DNA of 64,000 nt from Clostridium sp. Marseille-Q2269. GTDB lineage: Bacteria; Bacillota; Clostridia; Clostridiales; Clostridiaceae. Where the stretch lies: NCBI RefSeq assembly GCF_943736985.1, contig NZ_CALSFS010000012.1, positions 62,001 through 126,000 of the forward strand, read 5' to 3'. How positions within the stretch are numbered: the stretch's first letter is position 1; every line of letters begins with the position of its first letter. The position numbers and the translations under genes are program-made. Positions 38,690 to 47,539 of the stretch are shown in pieces. The notes under the pieces were generated by a model. That model was given only the letters and a program-made list of their open reading frames with translations. It had not been told where the DNA came from and did no database searches.

Positions 38690-39865
38690 ATGAATAAAAA
38701 TGAATTAAATCAGTTAAGAAATCAAATAGATGAAATAGATGAACAATTAATAAAATTATTTGAAAAAAGAATGAATATTGTGGTGGATGTAGCTAAATAT
38801 AAAAAAGAAAATAATATGCCTATATTTAATAGTGAAAGAGAAAAGGAAGTATTAAAAAAAAATGTAGATAGATTAAAAAATGAAAATTTTAAATTATATG
38901 CTGAAGAATTTTTTAAAGATACAATGTCTATAAGTAGAAAATATCAATCATACAAAATGTTTTGTGAAGATAATAAAAAAGAATCAAAAGAAAATTTATG
39001 TATGAGTAAAAATCACGAATTAATATTTAATGAAAATAATAAGATAGGATTTCAGGGTTTAAGGGGATCTTTTAGTGAACAGGCTTTGTTTGATTATTTT
39101 GGAGAAAATATAAATACAATTAACTTTGAAACCTTTGAAGATGTATTTATAAATTTAAAGAATAAAGTTGTAGATTATGCAATACTCCCTTTAGAAAATT
39201 CTTCTACTGGAGCTATAGTGGATGTATATGATTTGTTAAGAAAATATGAATTTTATATCATAGGAGAAAAATGTATAAAAGTAGAACACAATATTGTGGG
39301 AATAAAGGGGTCAAAATTAGAAAGTATAAAAGAAATATATTCTCATCCTCAAGCTTTTCAACAAAGTAGTAATTTTTTAAATAAATATTATAACAGAGCA
39401 AAATTAATACCATATTATAATACTGCCATAAGTGCAGAATTTATAAAAAATGAAGATGATATAAGTAAAGCTGCCATATCTAGCAAAAGAGCTTCACAAA
39501 TATATGGATTAGAAATATTAAAAGAAAATATAAATAATAATAATAATAATAATACTAGATTTATTATAATAGGAAGAGAATTAATTGATACTCCAAATAA
39601 CAATAAAATAAGTGTAGCCTTTTCTTTAGAGCATAAGGCAGGAACATTATATAACGTGCTAAGATATTTTTCAGATAACGATCTTAATATGTTAAAAATA
39701 GAATCTAGACCAACAGGAAATAAAAATTGGACTTATTTATTTTATATAGATTTTGAAGGAAATAATAAAAGTGGAAAAGTTAATAATGCATTAAATTTGA
39801 TAAAAGAAAACAGTGAATGTTTTAAAATCATGGGATCTTATATTAAAGATCAATCTTATGAATAA
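38690..39865 (+). CDS. pheA: Bifunctional chorismate mutase / prephenate dehydratase
   Basis: 391-aa P-protein. Chorismate mutase domain at about 1-90 (LRNQIDEIDEQLIKLFEKRM and the catalytic Arg/Lys pattern), prephenate dehydratase at about 120-295 (GLRGSFSEQALFDYF, LPLENSSTGAIVDVYDLL and the catalytic TRF), and ACT domain to the end with ESRPTGNKNWTY, the Phe-binding ESRP motif. Seven AAT codons (39533-39553) encode a run of Asn right before TRF. ATG at 38690 follows AAGTAGGTG; the earlier GTG overlaps this site. Confidence 0.95.
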   Translation: MNKNELNQLRNQIDEIDEQLIKLFEKRMNIVVDVAKYKKENNMPIFNSEREKEVLKKNVDRLKNENFKLYAEEFFKDTMSISRKYQSYKMFCEDNKKESKENLCMSKNHELIFNENNKIGFQGLRGSFSEQALFDYFGENINTINFETFEDVFINLKNKVVDYAILPLENSSTGAIVDVYDLLRKYEFYIIGEKCIKVEHNIVGIKGSKLESIKEIYSHPQAFQQSSNFLNKYYNRAKLIPYYNTAISAEFIKNEDDISKAAISSKRASQIYGLEILKENINNNNNNNTRFIIIGRELIDTPNNNKISVAFSLEHKAGTLYNVLRYFSDNDLNMLKIESRPTGNKNWTYLFYIDFEGNNKSGKVNNALNLIKENSECFKIMGSYIKDQSYE

Positions 39866-39883
39866 AAATTTGGAGGAATAAAT

Positions 39884-40693
39884 TTGTATATATACGGATT
39901 ACTAGGAGAAAAACTTGGACATAGTTTATCACCGCAAATACATAAATTAATATTTGAAAAATTGGGTGTTAATGGTGTCTATAATTTGTTTGAAGTAAAT
40001 AAAAAAAATCTTAAAGATGCAGTATGTGGAATTAAGGCATTAAACATGAAAGGCATAAATGTTACTATACCATATAAGATTGAAACTATGAAGTATATAG
40101 ATGAAATTTCTAAGGAAGCAAGTAAAATAGGAGCTATAAATACTATAGCTATAACAAATAATGAACTAATAGGATATAATACTGATTATTATGGATTTGG
40201 AATGATGCTAGAAAAATTTAATGTGGACATAAAAAATAAATCTATAGTAGTTTTAGGTAGTGGAGGAGCTTCTAAAGCTGTAGTTCAATATTTAAAAGAT
40301 AATGATTGTAGCAAAATCATAATTGCAAGTAGGAATATGAATGAAGCTAAATGTAAGTTTAAGGATTGTGATATAATTTCTTATAAACAATTAAATAATA
40401 TATGCAACTCTGAAATTATAATAAATTGTACACCCATAGGAATGTATCCTAATACAAATAAATCTACAGTTGAAGAAGATATATTAAATAAATTTAAAGT
40501 AAGCATAGATCTAATATACAATCCTTTAGAAACATTGTTTTTAAAAAAATCTAAATCTGTAGGGAATATCTGTATTAACGGATTATATATGTTAGTTGGT
40601 CAAGCAATAAAGTCAGAAGAATTGTGGAATAATATTAAAATTGATAAAAAAGTAATAGATGAAATTTATAGTGAATTAATAAAAATAATATAA
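39884..40693 (+). CDS. aroE: Shikimate dehydrogenase, TTG start
   Basis: 269-aa NADP-dependent reductase converting 3-dehydroshikimate to shikimate. YGLLGEKLGHSLSPQIHKLIF at the N terminus, substrate Lys/Asp in GINVTIPYKIETMKYID and NTDYYGFGMML, Rossmann loop VVLGSGGASKAVVQYL and C-terminal GLYMLVGQAIKSEELW. TTG start after GGAGGAA. Follows pheA with an 18-bp gap. Confidence 0.95.
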   Translation: MYIYGLLGEKLGHSLSPQIHKLIFEKLGVNGVYNLFEVNKKNLKDAVCGIKALNMKGINVTIPYKIETMKYIDEISKEASKIGAINTIAITNNELIGYNTDYYGFGMMLEKFNVDIKNKSIVVLGSGGASKAVVQYLKDNDCSKIIIASRNMNEAKCKFKDCDIISYKQLNNICNSEIIINCTPIGMYPNTNKSTVEEDILNKFKVSIDLIYNPLETLFLKKSKSVGNICINGLYMLVGQAIKSEELWNNIKIDKKVIDEIYSELIKII

Positions 40694-40727
40694 TAGATGA
40701 AATATTTAATTAGATTAGGTGATTTTA

Positions 40728-41216
40728 ATGAAAAAAAATATAGTATTGATAGGAATGCCAGGTTGTGGTAAGACTACCATAGGAAAAATTATAGCTAAAG
40801 AAACTGGGTTAAAGTTTTATGATGTAGATGAATATATAGAAATAACTACAAATGAATCCATTCTTAGTTTGTTTAAAAAAGGAGAAGAATATTTTAGAAA
40901 TATAGAAACTGAAGCAGTAAAACAAATATCTAAAAAAGAGAATATAATTATTTCTACTGGTGGAGGAGTAATAAAAAGAGAAGAAAATATAAGATATTTA
41001 AAAGAGAATGGGAAAATATTTTTTATAGATAGGCCTCTAAATAATATATTAAAGGATATAGATATTGAAGCTAGGCCTTTATTAAAAGATCAGAAAGCTA
41101 ATTTAATTAAATTATATAATGAGAGATATAAACTTTATAAAAAATATAGCCATTTTACAGTTACTAATGAAGAAAAATTGAGTTTAGTAGTGGATGCTAT
41201 TATGTCAAATTTATAA
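40728..41216 (+). CDS. aroK: Shikimate kinase
   Basis: 162-aa P-loop kinase phosphorylating shikimate. Walker A LIGMPGCGKTTIGK, shikimate contacts in FYDVDEYIE, FRNIETEAVKQI and STGGGVI, lid Arg in IEARPLLKD. The ATG at 40728 is selected; the GTG at 40719 lies in the AGGTG ribosome site. Genes aroE and aroK are adjacent as usual in clostridia. Confidence 0.95.
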   Translation: MKKNIVLIGMPGCGKTTIGKIIAKETGLKFYDVDEYIEITTNESILSLFKKGEEYFRNIETEAVKQISKKENIIISTGGGVIKREENIRYLKENGKIFFIDRPLNNILKDIDIEARPLLKDQKANLIKLYNERYKLYKKYSHFTVTNEEKLSLVVDAIMSNL

Positions 41217-41261
41217 AGTGTACAAGTGAAAGTCCTTATTATCTTTATGGAGGTGCTTTAG

Positions 41262-41687
41262 ATGAAAATTTTATTAATCAATGGTCCTAATTTAAATATG
41301 TTAGGCATAAGAGAAAAGAACATCTATGGAACTATGACCTATGATGAAATGTGTTCTTATCTTAACAAAAAAGCCAGTGAATTAGAAATAGATTTAAATA
41401 TTGTTCAAAGTAATATAGAAGGTGAAATAGTTACATATATACAATCTGCCTATGAAAAATATGATGGAATAATAATAAACCCAGCAGCGTATACCCATTA
41501 TAGTATAGCTATATATGATGCTTTAAAAGCTGTAAATATGAAAGCTATAGAAGTTCATCTTAGTAATATACATAAAAGAGAAGAGTATAGAAAAAAATCA
41601 GTAACAGCGGAGGCCTGTATAGGCCAGATATGCGGATTTGGTCCATTTGGATATGTTATGGCTATGAACGCAATAAAAGAATTATAA
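41262..41687 (+). CDS. aroQ: 3-dehydroquinate dehydratase, type II
   Basis: 141-aa dodecameric dehydratase forming 3-dehydroshikimate. LLINGPNLNMLGIREKNIYG (with catalytic Tyr of the lid), INPAAYTHYSIAIYDAL (catalytic His) and EVHLSNIHKREEYRKKS. Last gene of the aro run. No strong terminator is visible after it. Confidence 0.96.
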   Translation: MKILLINGPNLNMLGIREKNIYGTMTYDEMCSYLNKKASELEIDLNIVQSNIEGEIVTYIQSAYEKYDGIIINPAAYTHYSIAIYDALKAVNMKAIEVHLSNIHKREEYRKKSVTAEACIGQICGFGPFGYVMAMNAIKEL

Positions 41688-42004
41688 ACTTATAGAATTA
41701 ACATTTACATTATAATATATATCTATTTCTTAACCATAATAAATAGATTATTGGTATTATTAATAACATCTATATTTGAAGTGTATATTAAAGTTTGTAT
41801 GAAGATATAAATTTTAGGCTGCACTCTAAATAGGTGTTTTTTATTTTTTATAGAAATTATTTAAAAACAAAATACAGTATATTTATATAACATAATGTGT
41901 AGGTAAAATTATGAATTTGTAAACTAAAAAATTTCTCAAGAATATATTAAAAGTAAAAGCAATATTATATTAAAAGAAAAAATATATAAGAGGAGAGTGT
42001 TTTA
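41688..42004. other. AT-rich spacer after the aro operon
   Basis: No coding sequence. Only a weak hairpin-like GCACTCTAAATAGGTG followed by T-rich sequence at about 41821-41850, which may end the aro transcript. Nothing else recognisable. Confidence 0.4.
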
Positions 42005-42973
42005 GTGAACAAGTTAAAGAATAAAAAAGCTATTGTTTTAATTGCAATTATAATTGCACTAGTAATAAGTTTGGGCTTGTATAGATACAATAGAGTCCAA
42101 GCGTATAATAGAGTTATAGCTACAGCTAATAATTATATGGAGAAAGGAGAATATGATAGGGCTATAGAAGGATTTAAAGAATCCTTAAATTATAAAAAAG
42201 ACAAAGAAATAGATAAAAAAATAAAAGTAGCACGGGAACTTAAAAATAGTAGAAATGTATATGATGAGGCCATAAAATTATTAGAAAATAAAAAATATGA
42301 AGAAGCCTTGGATAAGTTAACTTCTATAGATGAAGATAAGGAAAAAGTATATGTTTTAGCAAAAGATAAGATAGATGAATGTATAAATGAACTAATAAAC
42401 TTAGCTAATGAAGACTTTAAAAAAGAAAATTATGAACAGGCTAATAAATATTTAAATATAGCTTTAAAATATGATAAAGAGAATAAAAAAGCAATAAATA
42501 TAAGAAACGATATAAAAAATAAAATAGAAGAAAAGAAGCATAATGAAGAAATAGACAGAAAACAACAACAAATAAATAATTTAAAAGAGAATAAAAAAGC
42601 TAATAAATATGAAAAGTATAGCAAATCTAATAAAGAAAAAAACAATAATAAAGAAAAAAACAATAATAAAGAAAATATAAATTCTAAGAATAATTATATC
42701 AGTGAAAATAAAGCTAGAGATCTTGTGGAATCTATAAAACCTTCTGATGTTACTTTAAATTATTTAGGAATTGATACAGTACCGTATTCTCACACAACTA
42801 CCCCTTATAAGGCATTCCCACAAGAACTTAAAAATAAAAAAGTTTACGTATTTGAAGGTATATATGGTAAAGGTGATGCCAGTTATGCAATAAGTCAATA
42901 TTATGTTGATTTTAGTGGCAGAGTTTATAAAGATACCTATCCAAGTAATCTTAAATGTATAAGAGTTAAATAA
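42005..42973 (+). CDS. Membrane-anchored TPR-like repeat protein, unknown
   Basis: 322-aa protein, GTG start. One N-terminal membrane helix (about residues 9-25, AIVLIAIIIALVISLGLY) acts as a signal anchor. Residues about 35-190 contain helical repeats of TPR type (YMEKGEYDRAIEGFKESLNY, ENKKYEEALDKL, NYEQANKYLNIALKYDKENK). A low-complexity Lys/Glu/Asn linker with a KEKNNN tandem repeat (about 210-225) leads to a C-terminal domain (about 232-322) of unknown type ending in YVDFSGRVYKDTYPSNLKCI. Probably extracytoplasmic. Function not recognised. Confidence 0.75.
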   Translation: MNKLKNKKAIVLIAIIIALVISLGLYRYNRVQAYNRVIATANNYMEKGEYDRAIEGFKESLNYKKDKEIDKKIKVARELKNSRNVYDEAIKLLENKKYEEALDKLTSIDEDKEKVYVLAKDKIDECINELINLANEDFKKENYEQANKYLNIALKYDKENKKAINIRNDIKNKIEEKKHNEEIDRKQQQINNLKENKKANKYEKYSKSNKEKNNNKEKNNNKENINSKNNYISENKARDLVESIKPSDVTLNYLGIDTVPYSHTTTPYKAFPQELKNKKVYVFEGIYGKGDASYAISQYYVDFSGRVYKDTYPSNLKCIRVK

Positions 42974-42995
42974 AATTAAAAAACCATTAATATTT

Positions 42996-43047
42996 AAAGG
43001 CCATGAATTTTGATATTATATTTTAAAATTCATGACCTTTATTTTTA
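42996..43047 (+). terminator. Terminator after the TPR-like gene
   Basis: AAAGGCCATGAATTTT (42996-43011) pairs with AAAATTCATGACCTTT (43025-43040) with one mismatch, then T-rich. Confidence 0.75.
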
Positions 43048-43144
43048 AGAAAATTTGTTAAGTGTAATTTTTTATTTCTATTAATATAGCAATTACACCA
43101 TAATAAAAAATATATAAAAAAGAAATAAAAATGAACAAGAAATA

Positions 43145-43231
43145 ATTGACAAATATGTGTTTGAAGTGGTAGGATAACATTAAAGAACAAAACAAAACAT
43201 AAAAAAACAAAACATAAAAAAACAGAACAAT
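43145..43231 (+). promoter_or_regulatory. Candidate promoter and DeoR-type operator of the galactose operon
   Basis: TTGACA at about 43146-43151 starts a leader that contains, at about 43185-43231, repeated A-rich words GAACAAAACAAAACAT and AAAACATAAAAAAAC (twice). The same vocabulary (AAAACAAAACAAAAC then GAACA) occurs before the deoR gene at 46689-46718. DeoR-family proteins typically bind such direct repeats. The -10 element is not clear. Confidence 0.4.
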
Positions 43232-43311
43232 ACAAATAAAATATAAAAATTTATTTATATTTTATAAAGCACAAATATTTAAGGTTATTTATATATTTGG
43301 AGGTGGGATTA

Positions 43312-43743
43312 ATGAAAGTAGCAATATGTAGTGATAAACACTCTGAAAATTTAAAAAATGTATTAGTTACTTATGTTAAAGAACTTGGACATAGTGTGGA
43401 AGTTATTCAACAAGGTGATGATCTAAAAAATTATCTTAATAATATTATTAAAGTATCAAAAAAAGCAGTAAAAGGTGATATAGATAGAGTAATATATTTA
43501 GATGAAGTTGGAGCTAGATCTTTTATGATATCTTCAAAGATAAAAGGTATGATAACAGCATGTATTAGTGATGAACATTCAGCAAAAATGACAAGAGAAC
43601 ATAATTCTTCTTTAGGATTAGCTTTAGGATCAGATCTTGTTGGAGAAACTTTGGCTAAGAATATAGTAAAAACTTTTATAGAAAAAAACTTTTCAGCAGG
43701 GAGGCATATGGTAAGGATAGATATGTTAAATAAAATGGCATAG
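43312..43743 (+). CDS. lacA: Galactose-6-phosphate isomerase subunit LacA
   Basis: 143-aa RpiB/LacA-family protein. It starts MKVAICSDKHSENLKNVL and shows the LacA-like ITACISDEHSAKMTREHNSS segment, but lacks the CGTG motif of the catalytic partner. With LacB it forms the heteromeric enzyme that turns galactose-6-P into tagatose-6-P. The ATG at 43312 follows GGAGGTGGG; an earlier in-frame TTG is disregarded. First gene of the cluster. Confidence 0.82.
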   Translation: MKVAICSDKHSENLKNVLVTYVKELGHSVEVIQQGDDLKNYLNNIIKVSKKAVKGDIDRVIYLDEVGARSFMISSKIKGMITACISDEHSAKMTREHNSSLGLALGSDLVGETLAKNIVKTFIEKNFSAGRHMVRIDMLNKMA

Positions 43744-43757
43744 AAAGGGTGAATAAA

Positions 43758-44270
43758 ATGAAAAGAATAGCAATAGGATGCGATCATATAGTAACAGATA
43801 TAAAAAATGAAGTTAGAGATTGGCTCATTTGTAAAAGCTATGATGTTGTTGATTTTGGAACTTATGATAAAGAACGAACCCACTTCCCTATATTTGGGAA
43901 ACGAGTGGGGGAAGCTGTAGCTAATGGAGAATTTGACTTTGGAGTAATTATGTGCGGTACAGGTGTTGGTATAACAAACTCTGCCAATAAAGTTAAAGGT
44001 GCTAGATGTATTTTGGCAAGAGATATTCATACAGCTAAAATTGCAAGAGAAAAATATGATGCTAATATAATAGGGGTAGGTGGAAGAATAACAGGTATAG
44101 GATTAATGGAAAATATAATAGAAGATTTTTTAAATACAAAATTTAATGATAGTGAAGAGAATAAAATAACTCGTGACTTTATAAATGGATTAATAAGTAA
44201 AGATGCTAATAAAGGTGAAATATTTGAAGATGAAAGGAAAAAATGGAAAGAGGGATATTACCATGATTAA
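43758..44270 (+). CDS. lacB: Galactose-6-phosphate isomerase subunit LacB
   Basis: 170-aa RpiB/LacB-family protein. IAIGCDHIVTDIKNEVRDWL at the N terminus, catalytic MCGTGVGITNSANKVKGARC, and HTAKIAREKYDANIIGVGGR. Length matches LacB (about 171 aa) rather than ribose-5-P isomerase B (about 150). Pairing with LacA supports the galactose-6-P role. It overlaps the PTS IIA gene by 8 bp. Confidence 0.85.
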   Translation: MKRIAIGCDHIVTDIKNEVRDWLICKSYDVVDFGTYDKERTHFPIFGKRVGEAVANGEFDFGVIMCGTGVGITNSANKVKGARCILARDIHTAKIAREKYDANIIGVGGRITGIGLMENIIEDFLNTKFNDSEENKITRDFINGLISKDANKGEIFEDERKKWKEGYYHD

Positions 44271-44742
44271 TGAAATTTCTAATTTGTTTAGAGAAGATTT
44301 AGTCTTTATAGAAGAAGCTGAAAGTAGTGAAGATATACTTTCTAAAGTGGGTAAAAAGCTAATAAAAAGAGGATTAGTTAGAAATAATTTTGTTGAAGAA
44401 ATAATAAAAAGAGAAGAAGAGTATCCAACGGGAATAGATTTAAATGTAGTTTATAGTAATCATAATATTCCTAATGTAGCAATACCTCATACAGAAACAG
44501 AGTATTGCAACACTAAAAATGTGATAGTAGTAAAATCAAAAAATAATATAAAATTTAAAAATATGATTTCTCCAGAAAAGGAGCTAAATGTTAGATTTTT
44601 ATTTATGATATTAAATAATGCAAAAGATTCTCAAACAAATATTTTAGCTAACATCATGGGCTTTATTACACAAATTAAAAATATTGAAAAACTTTGCAAT
44701 GCAGCTGATGAAAAAGAAATTTATAATGTAATATCTGGATAA
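44263..44742 (+). CDS. PTS EIIA, galactitol/fructose family (GatA-like)
   Basis: 159-aa EIIA with the phosphorylated His in NVAIPHTETEY. The ATG at 44263 follows GAGGGA and overlaps the lacB end. Together with the separate IIB and IIC it makes a Gat-type three-protein PTS. With LacAB present and no galactitol-1-P dehydrogenase in view, the substrate is more likely galactose than galactitol (inference; streptococci use Gat-type PTS for galactose). Confidence 0.87.
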   Translation: MINEISNLFREDLVFIEEAESSEDILSKVGKKLIKRGLVRNNFVEEIIKREEEYPTGIDLNVVYSNHNIPNVAIPHTETEYCNTKNVIVVKSKNNIKFKNMISPEKELNVRFLFMILNNAKDSQTNILANIMGFITQIKNIEKLCNAADEKEIYNVISG

Positions 44743-44826
44743 ACATTGAAAAGCTTAACATATAAATATTTATCTATAAAATGATTTTAATAAATAAAAA
44801 TTTTATTAAGTTGGGGGTAGAATATT

Positions 44827-45126
44827 ATGATAAAGATATTAGCAGCTTGTGGAGCGGGAATAAATTCAAGTCATCAAATAAAAACAGCCATAGAAGAAGA
44901 AATGGAAAATAGAGGTTATGAGGTGATAGCAGATACAGTAGTTATAAAAGATATAACGGAGGATATGTTAAATCAATATGATATTTTCACACCAATTTCA
45001 AAACCGGATTTTGGATTCCAAATAAAAATACCTGTAGTAGAAGCTGGTCCAATATTATACAGAATACCAGCCATGTCACAACCAGTATTTGATCAATTAG
45101 AAGAAATAATAAAAAGTTATAAATAA
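44827..45126 (+). CDS. PTS EIIB, galactitol family (GatB-like)
   Basis: 99-aa EIIB with the phosphorylated Cys in the P-loop ILAACGAGINSS. Full length for GatB-type proteins (about 94-100 aa). Between IIA and IIC genes in one operon, preceded by a GGGGG ribosome site. Confidence 0.9.
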   Translation: MIKILAACGAGINSSHQIKTAIEEEMENRGYEVIADTVVIKDITEDMLNQYDIFTPISKPDFGFQIKIPVVEAGPILYRIPAMSQPVFDQLEEIIKSYK

Positions 45127-45164
45127 TAAATTAAAGATAGAATGATAATAGGGGGATAAAAAAT

Positions 45165-46568
45165 ATGTCAGGTATAATTGATTTTGCCAATAGCATATTT
45201 CAACCTATAATAAACCTAGGGGCTCCACCAATGATGCTTATTGTTTTAACTATACTAGCAATGTGTATGAAAGTTAAGTTTACAAAGGCATTGGAAGGTG
45301 GTATAAAATTAGCTATAGCATTAACAGCAATGGGGGCTATTATAGGTATATTAACTGGAGCTTTTGCACCAGCACTACAAGGGTTTGTTAAATCAACAGG
45401 AATTCAATTGTCAGTAACAGATGTTGGATGGGCTCCACTTGCAACAATTACATGGGGGTCAATGTATACGTTGTATTTCTTACTGATATTAATAATAATA
45501 AATATAATAATGCTAGTGTTAAATAAAACGGATACTTTAGATGTGGATATATTTAATGTATGGCATTTAGCAATTATAGGATTAATAGTAATGTATTATT
45601 CAAATAACAATTTAGTATTAGCTACAGTATTAATTGTATTAATAGGTGTACTAAAATTCATAAATGCAGATTTAATGAAACCAACATTTAATGATTTATT
45701 AAATATGCCCAATACCAATCCAACAACAACAACGCATTTAAATTTTATGTTAAATCCAGTAATAATGTTATTTGATAAAATATTTGATAAGATTTTCCCT
45801 TTCATAGATAAATATGATTTTGATGCAGCTACATTAAATAAGAAAATAGGATTTTGGGGGAGTAAATTTGCTATAGGATTGTACTTGGGAATATTTGTTG
45901 GATTACTAGGGAAACAGCCCATAAAGGATATATTTAATTTAGCTTTTATAGGTGGAATGTGCTTAGAACTGTTTTCAAAAGTAGGAAGCTGGTTTATAGC
46001 AGCTGTTGAACCATTATCTCAAGGAATAACAAATTTTATGAGTAAGAAATTACAAGGAAGAACATTTAATATTGGTATAGATTGGCCATTTTTAGCTGCA
46101 AGAGCTGAAATGTGGGCAGCGGCTAATGTATTGGCACCAATAATGTTATTAATGGCTTTAATATTGCCAGGAAATAAAATACTTCCATTAGGTGGTATTA
46201 TAGCTATAGGATTAACTCCAGCTTTATTAGTAGTTACTCGTGGTAAAATATTAAGAATGATTATAATAGGAACATTAATGTTACCAGTATTTTTATGGTC
46301 AGGCACAGCAATATCCAATTTTGTTACTACTACAGCTAAGGCAGTGGGGGCATTCCCATCAGGTTTATCAAGTGCAGCTGCTATAACCCATTCAACTCTT
46401 GAAGGTCCTATAGAAAAGTTTATAGCTATAGCAGTGGGGAGAGCTGGTATAGGAAGAATACAAGATATATTGATAGCATTAGGTTCATTAGCTGTATATA
46501 TAGTATTATTTATATGGTATACAAAACAAATGAGAAAACGTAATGAAGAATACTTGAAGAATAATTAA
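45165..46568 (+). CDS. PTS EIIC, galactitol family (GatC-like)
   Basis: 467-aa integral membrane permease of the Gat/SgcC family. About eleven hydrophobic segments; conserved FNVWHLAIIGLIV, GIDWPFLAARAEMWAAAN and LALGG-type turns. Transports and phosphorylates the sugar together with the two genes upstream. Last gene before a hairpin and the deoR gene. Confidence 0.92.
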   Translation: MSGIIDFANSIFQPIINLGAPPMMLIVLTILAMCMKVKFTKALEGGIKLAIALTAMGAIIGILTGAFAPALQGFVKSTGIQLSVTDVGWAPLATITWGSMYTLYFLLILIIINIIMLVLNKTDTLDVDIFNVWHLAIIGLIVMYYSNNNLVLATVLIVLIGVLKFINADLMKPTFNDLLNMPNTNPTTTTHLNFMLNPVIMLFDKIFDKIFPFIDKYDFDAATLNKKIGFWGSKFAIGLYLGIFVGLLGKQPIKDIFNLAFIGGMCLELFSKVGSWFIAAVEPLSQGITNFMSKKLQGRTFNIGIDWPFLAARAEMWAAANVLAPIMLLMALILPGNKILPLGGIIAIGLTPALLVVTRGKILRMIIIGTLMLPVFLWSGTAISNFVTTTAKAVGAFPSGLSSAAAITHSTLEGPIEKFIAIAVGRAGIGRIQDILIALGSLAVYIVLFIWYTKQMRKRNEEYLKNN

Positions 46569-46592
46569 AATTTAATTATATTTTTTATAAAG

Positions 46593-46621
46593 AGGATATA
46601 ACCATTAAATGGATATATCCT
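46593..46621 (+). terminator. Weak hairpin after the PTS operon
   Basis: AGGATATA (46593-46600) pairs with TATATCCT (46614-46621), followed by only a short T run. May slow or end transcription before deoR. Confidence 0.4.
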
Positions 46622-46650
46622 TGTTTAACAAAATTATATAATAAAAATAT

Positions 46651-46718
46651 AAATGTTCATTGATTACATTCAATAACGATGATAAAATAAAAACAAAACA
46701 AAACAAAAACGAACATTT
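46651..46718. promoter_or_regulatory. Candidate DeoR-family operator before deoR
   Basis: AAATGTTC at 46651-46658 and its exact inverse GAACATTT at 46711-46718 flank the run AAAACAAAACAAAACAAAAA starting at about 46689. The ATGTTC/GAACAT half-sites resemble those of GlpR-type DeoR proteins. Likely autoregulatory. Confidence 0.4.
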
Positions 46719-46748
46719 CTTTTTAAATGAATTTGGAGGTATTATTTA

Positions 46749-47504
46749 GTGCTTAAAGAAGAAAGATTTCAAAAAATATTAGAATTAATACAGAGAGAAA
46801 ACATTATAAAGATATCAGATGTCACGAAACTATTAGATGTTACAGAAATGACTGTTAGAAGAGACCTGAAATATTTAGAAGGAAAGGGGCTTTTGATTAG
46901 AATACATGGAGGAGCTAAAAAGAAAACAGAAACACTTTTTAAAGAACTATCACATAATGAAAAAAGAAAAATACATGTGGAAGAAAAAAAATATATAGCA
47001 AAGTTAGCAGCAGATTTAATACATGAAAATGATATTGTATATGTAGGACCAGGAACTACTAATGAATATATATATGATTATATTAATGTATCATATGCAA
47101 AAATAATAACAAATTCCATGTCAATATTTTCAAAATTTAGAGATGATAAAAGATTTGAACTTATATTAGTAGGGGGAAGATTTCGTTCAAGAACTGATGT
47201 ATTTGTAGGCAATTTTACAAATGAAATACTTCACAAGATAAGAGTAAAGACAGCTTTTGTAGGAACAAATGGAATATATGAAAATAATATAACAACATCT
47301 AATGAAGAAGAAGGAGTTTGTCAAGGAATAATATTAAATAATTCATCAGAACGATATATCCTTTGTGATAGTAGTAAGATAAATAAAGAAGATTTCTATA
47401 GTTTTTATGATTTAAATGAAGTTACAGCTATTATTACAGATAATAAAATAAATGAAGCACTAAGAAATGAGTATGAAGATATAGTTAGGATAATAAATAA
47501 ATAA
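46749..47504 (+). CDS. DeoR-family sugar operon repressor, GTG start
   Basis: 251-aa repressor. N-terminal HTH (about 5-58: LIQRENIIKISDVTKLLDVTEMTVRRDLKYLEGKGLLIRIHGGA) and C-terminal DeoR sensor domain (about 75-235) with VYVGPGTTNEYIYDYI and AFVGTNGIYENN, which bind a sugar phosphate. The GTG at 46749 follows GGAGG. It lies between the LacAB/Gat PTS operon and a tagatose-bisphosphate aldolase and is their probable regulator (LacR-like role; effector likely tagatose-6-P). Confidence 0.9.
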   Translation: MLKEERFQKILELIQRENIIKISDVTKLLDVTEMTVRRDLKYLEGKGLLIRIHGGAKKKTETLFKELSHNEKRKIHVEEKKYIAKLAADLIHENDIVYVGPGTTNEYIYDYINVSYAKIITNSMSIFSKFRDDKRFELILVGGRFRSRTDVFVGNFTNEILHKIRVKTAFVGTNGIYENNITTSNEEEGVCQGIILNNSSERYILCDSSKINKEDFYSFYDLNEVTAIITDNKINEALRNEYEDIVRIINK

Positions 47505-47539
47505 TTTTTAGTTTAAATATGCATAAGGGATGTGGATAA

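Noticed and set aside
42630-43231. CRISPR-like repeats
   Set aside because: The repeats are short A-rich or codon repeats without unique spacers of even length; no cas gene nearby.
43023-43235. Hydrophobic 70-codon minus-strand ORF
   Set aside because: It arises from reading A-rich operator-like repeats and a terminator on the opposite strand; no ribosome site.
43431-44030. 199-codon minus-strand ORF opposite lacA and lacB
   Set aside because: It is the antisense frame of two well-supported genes with low-complexity composition and no family motif.
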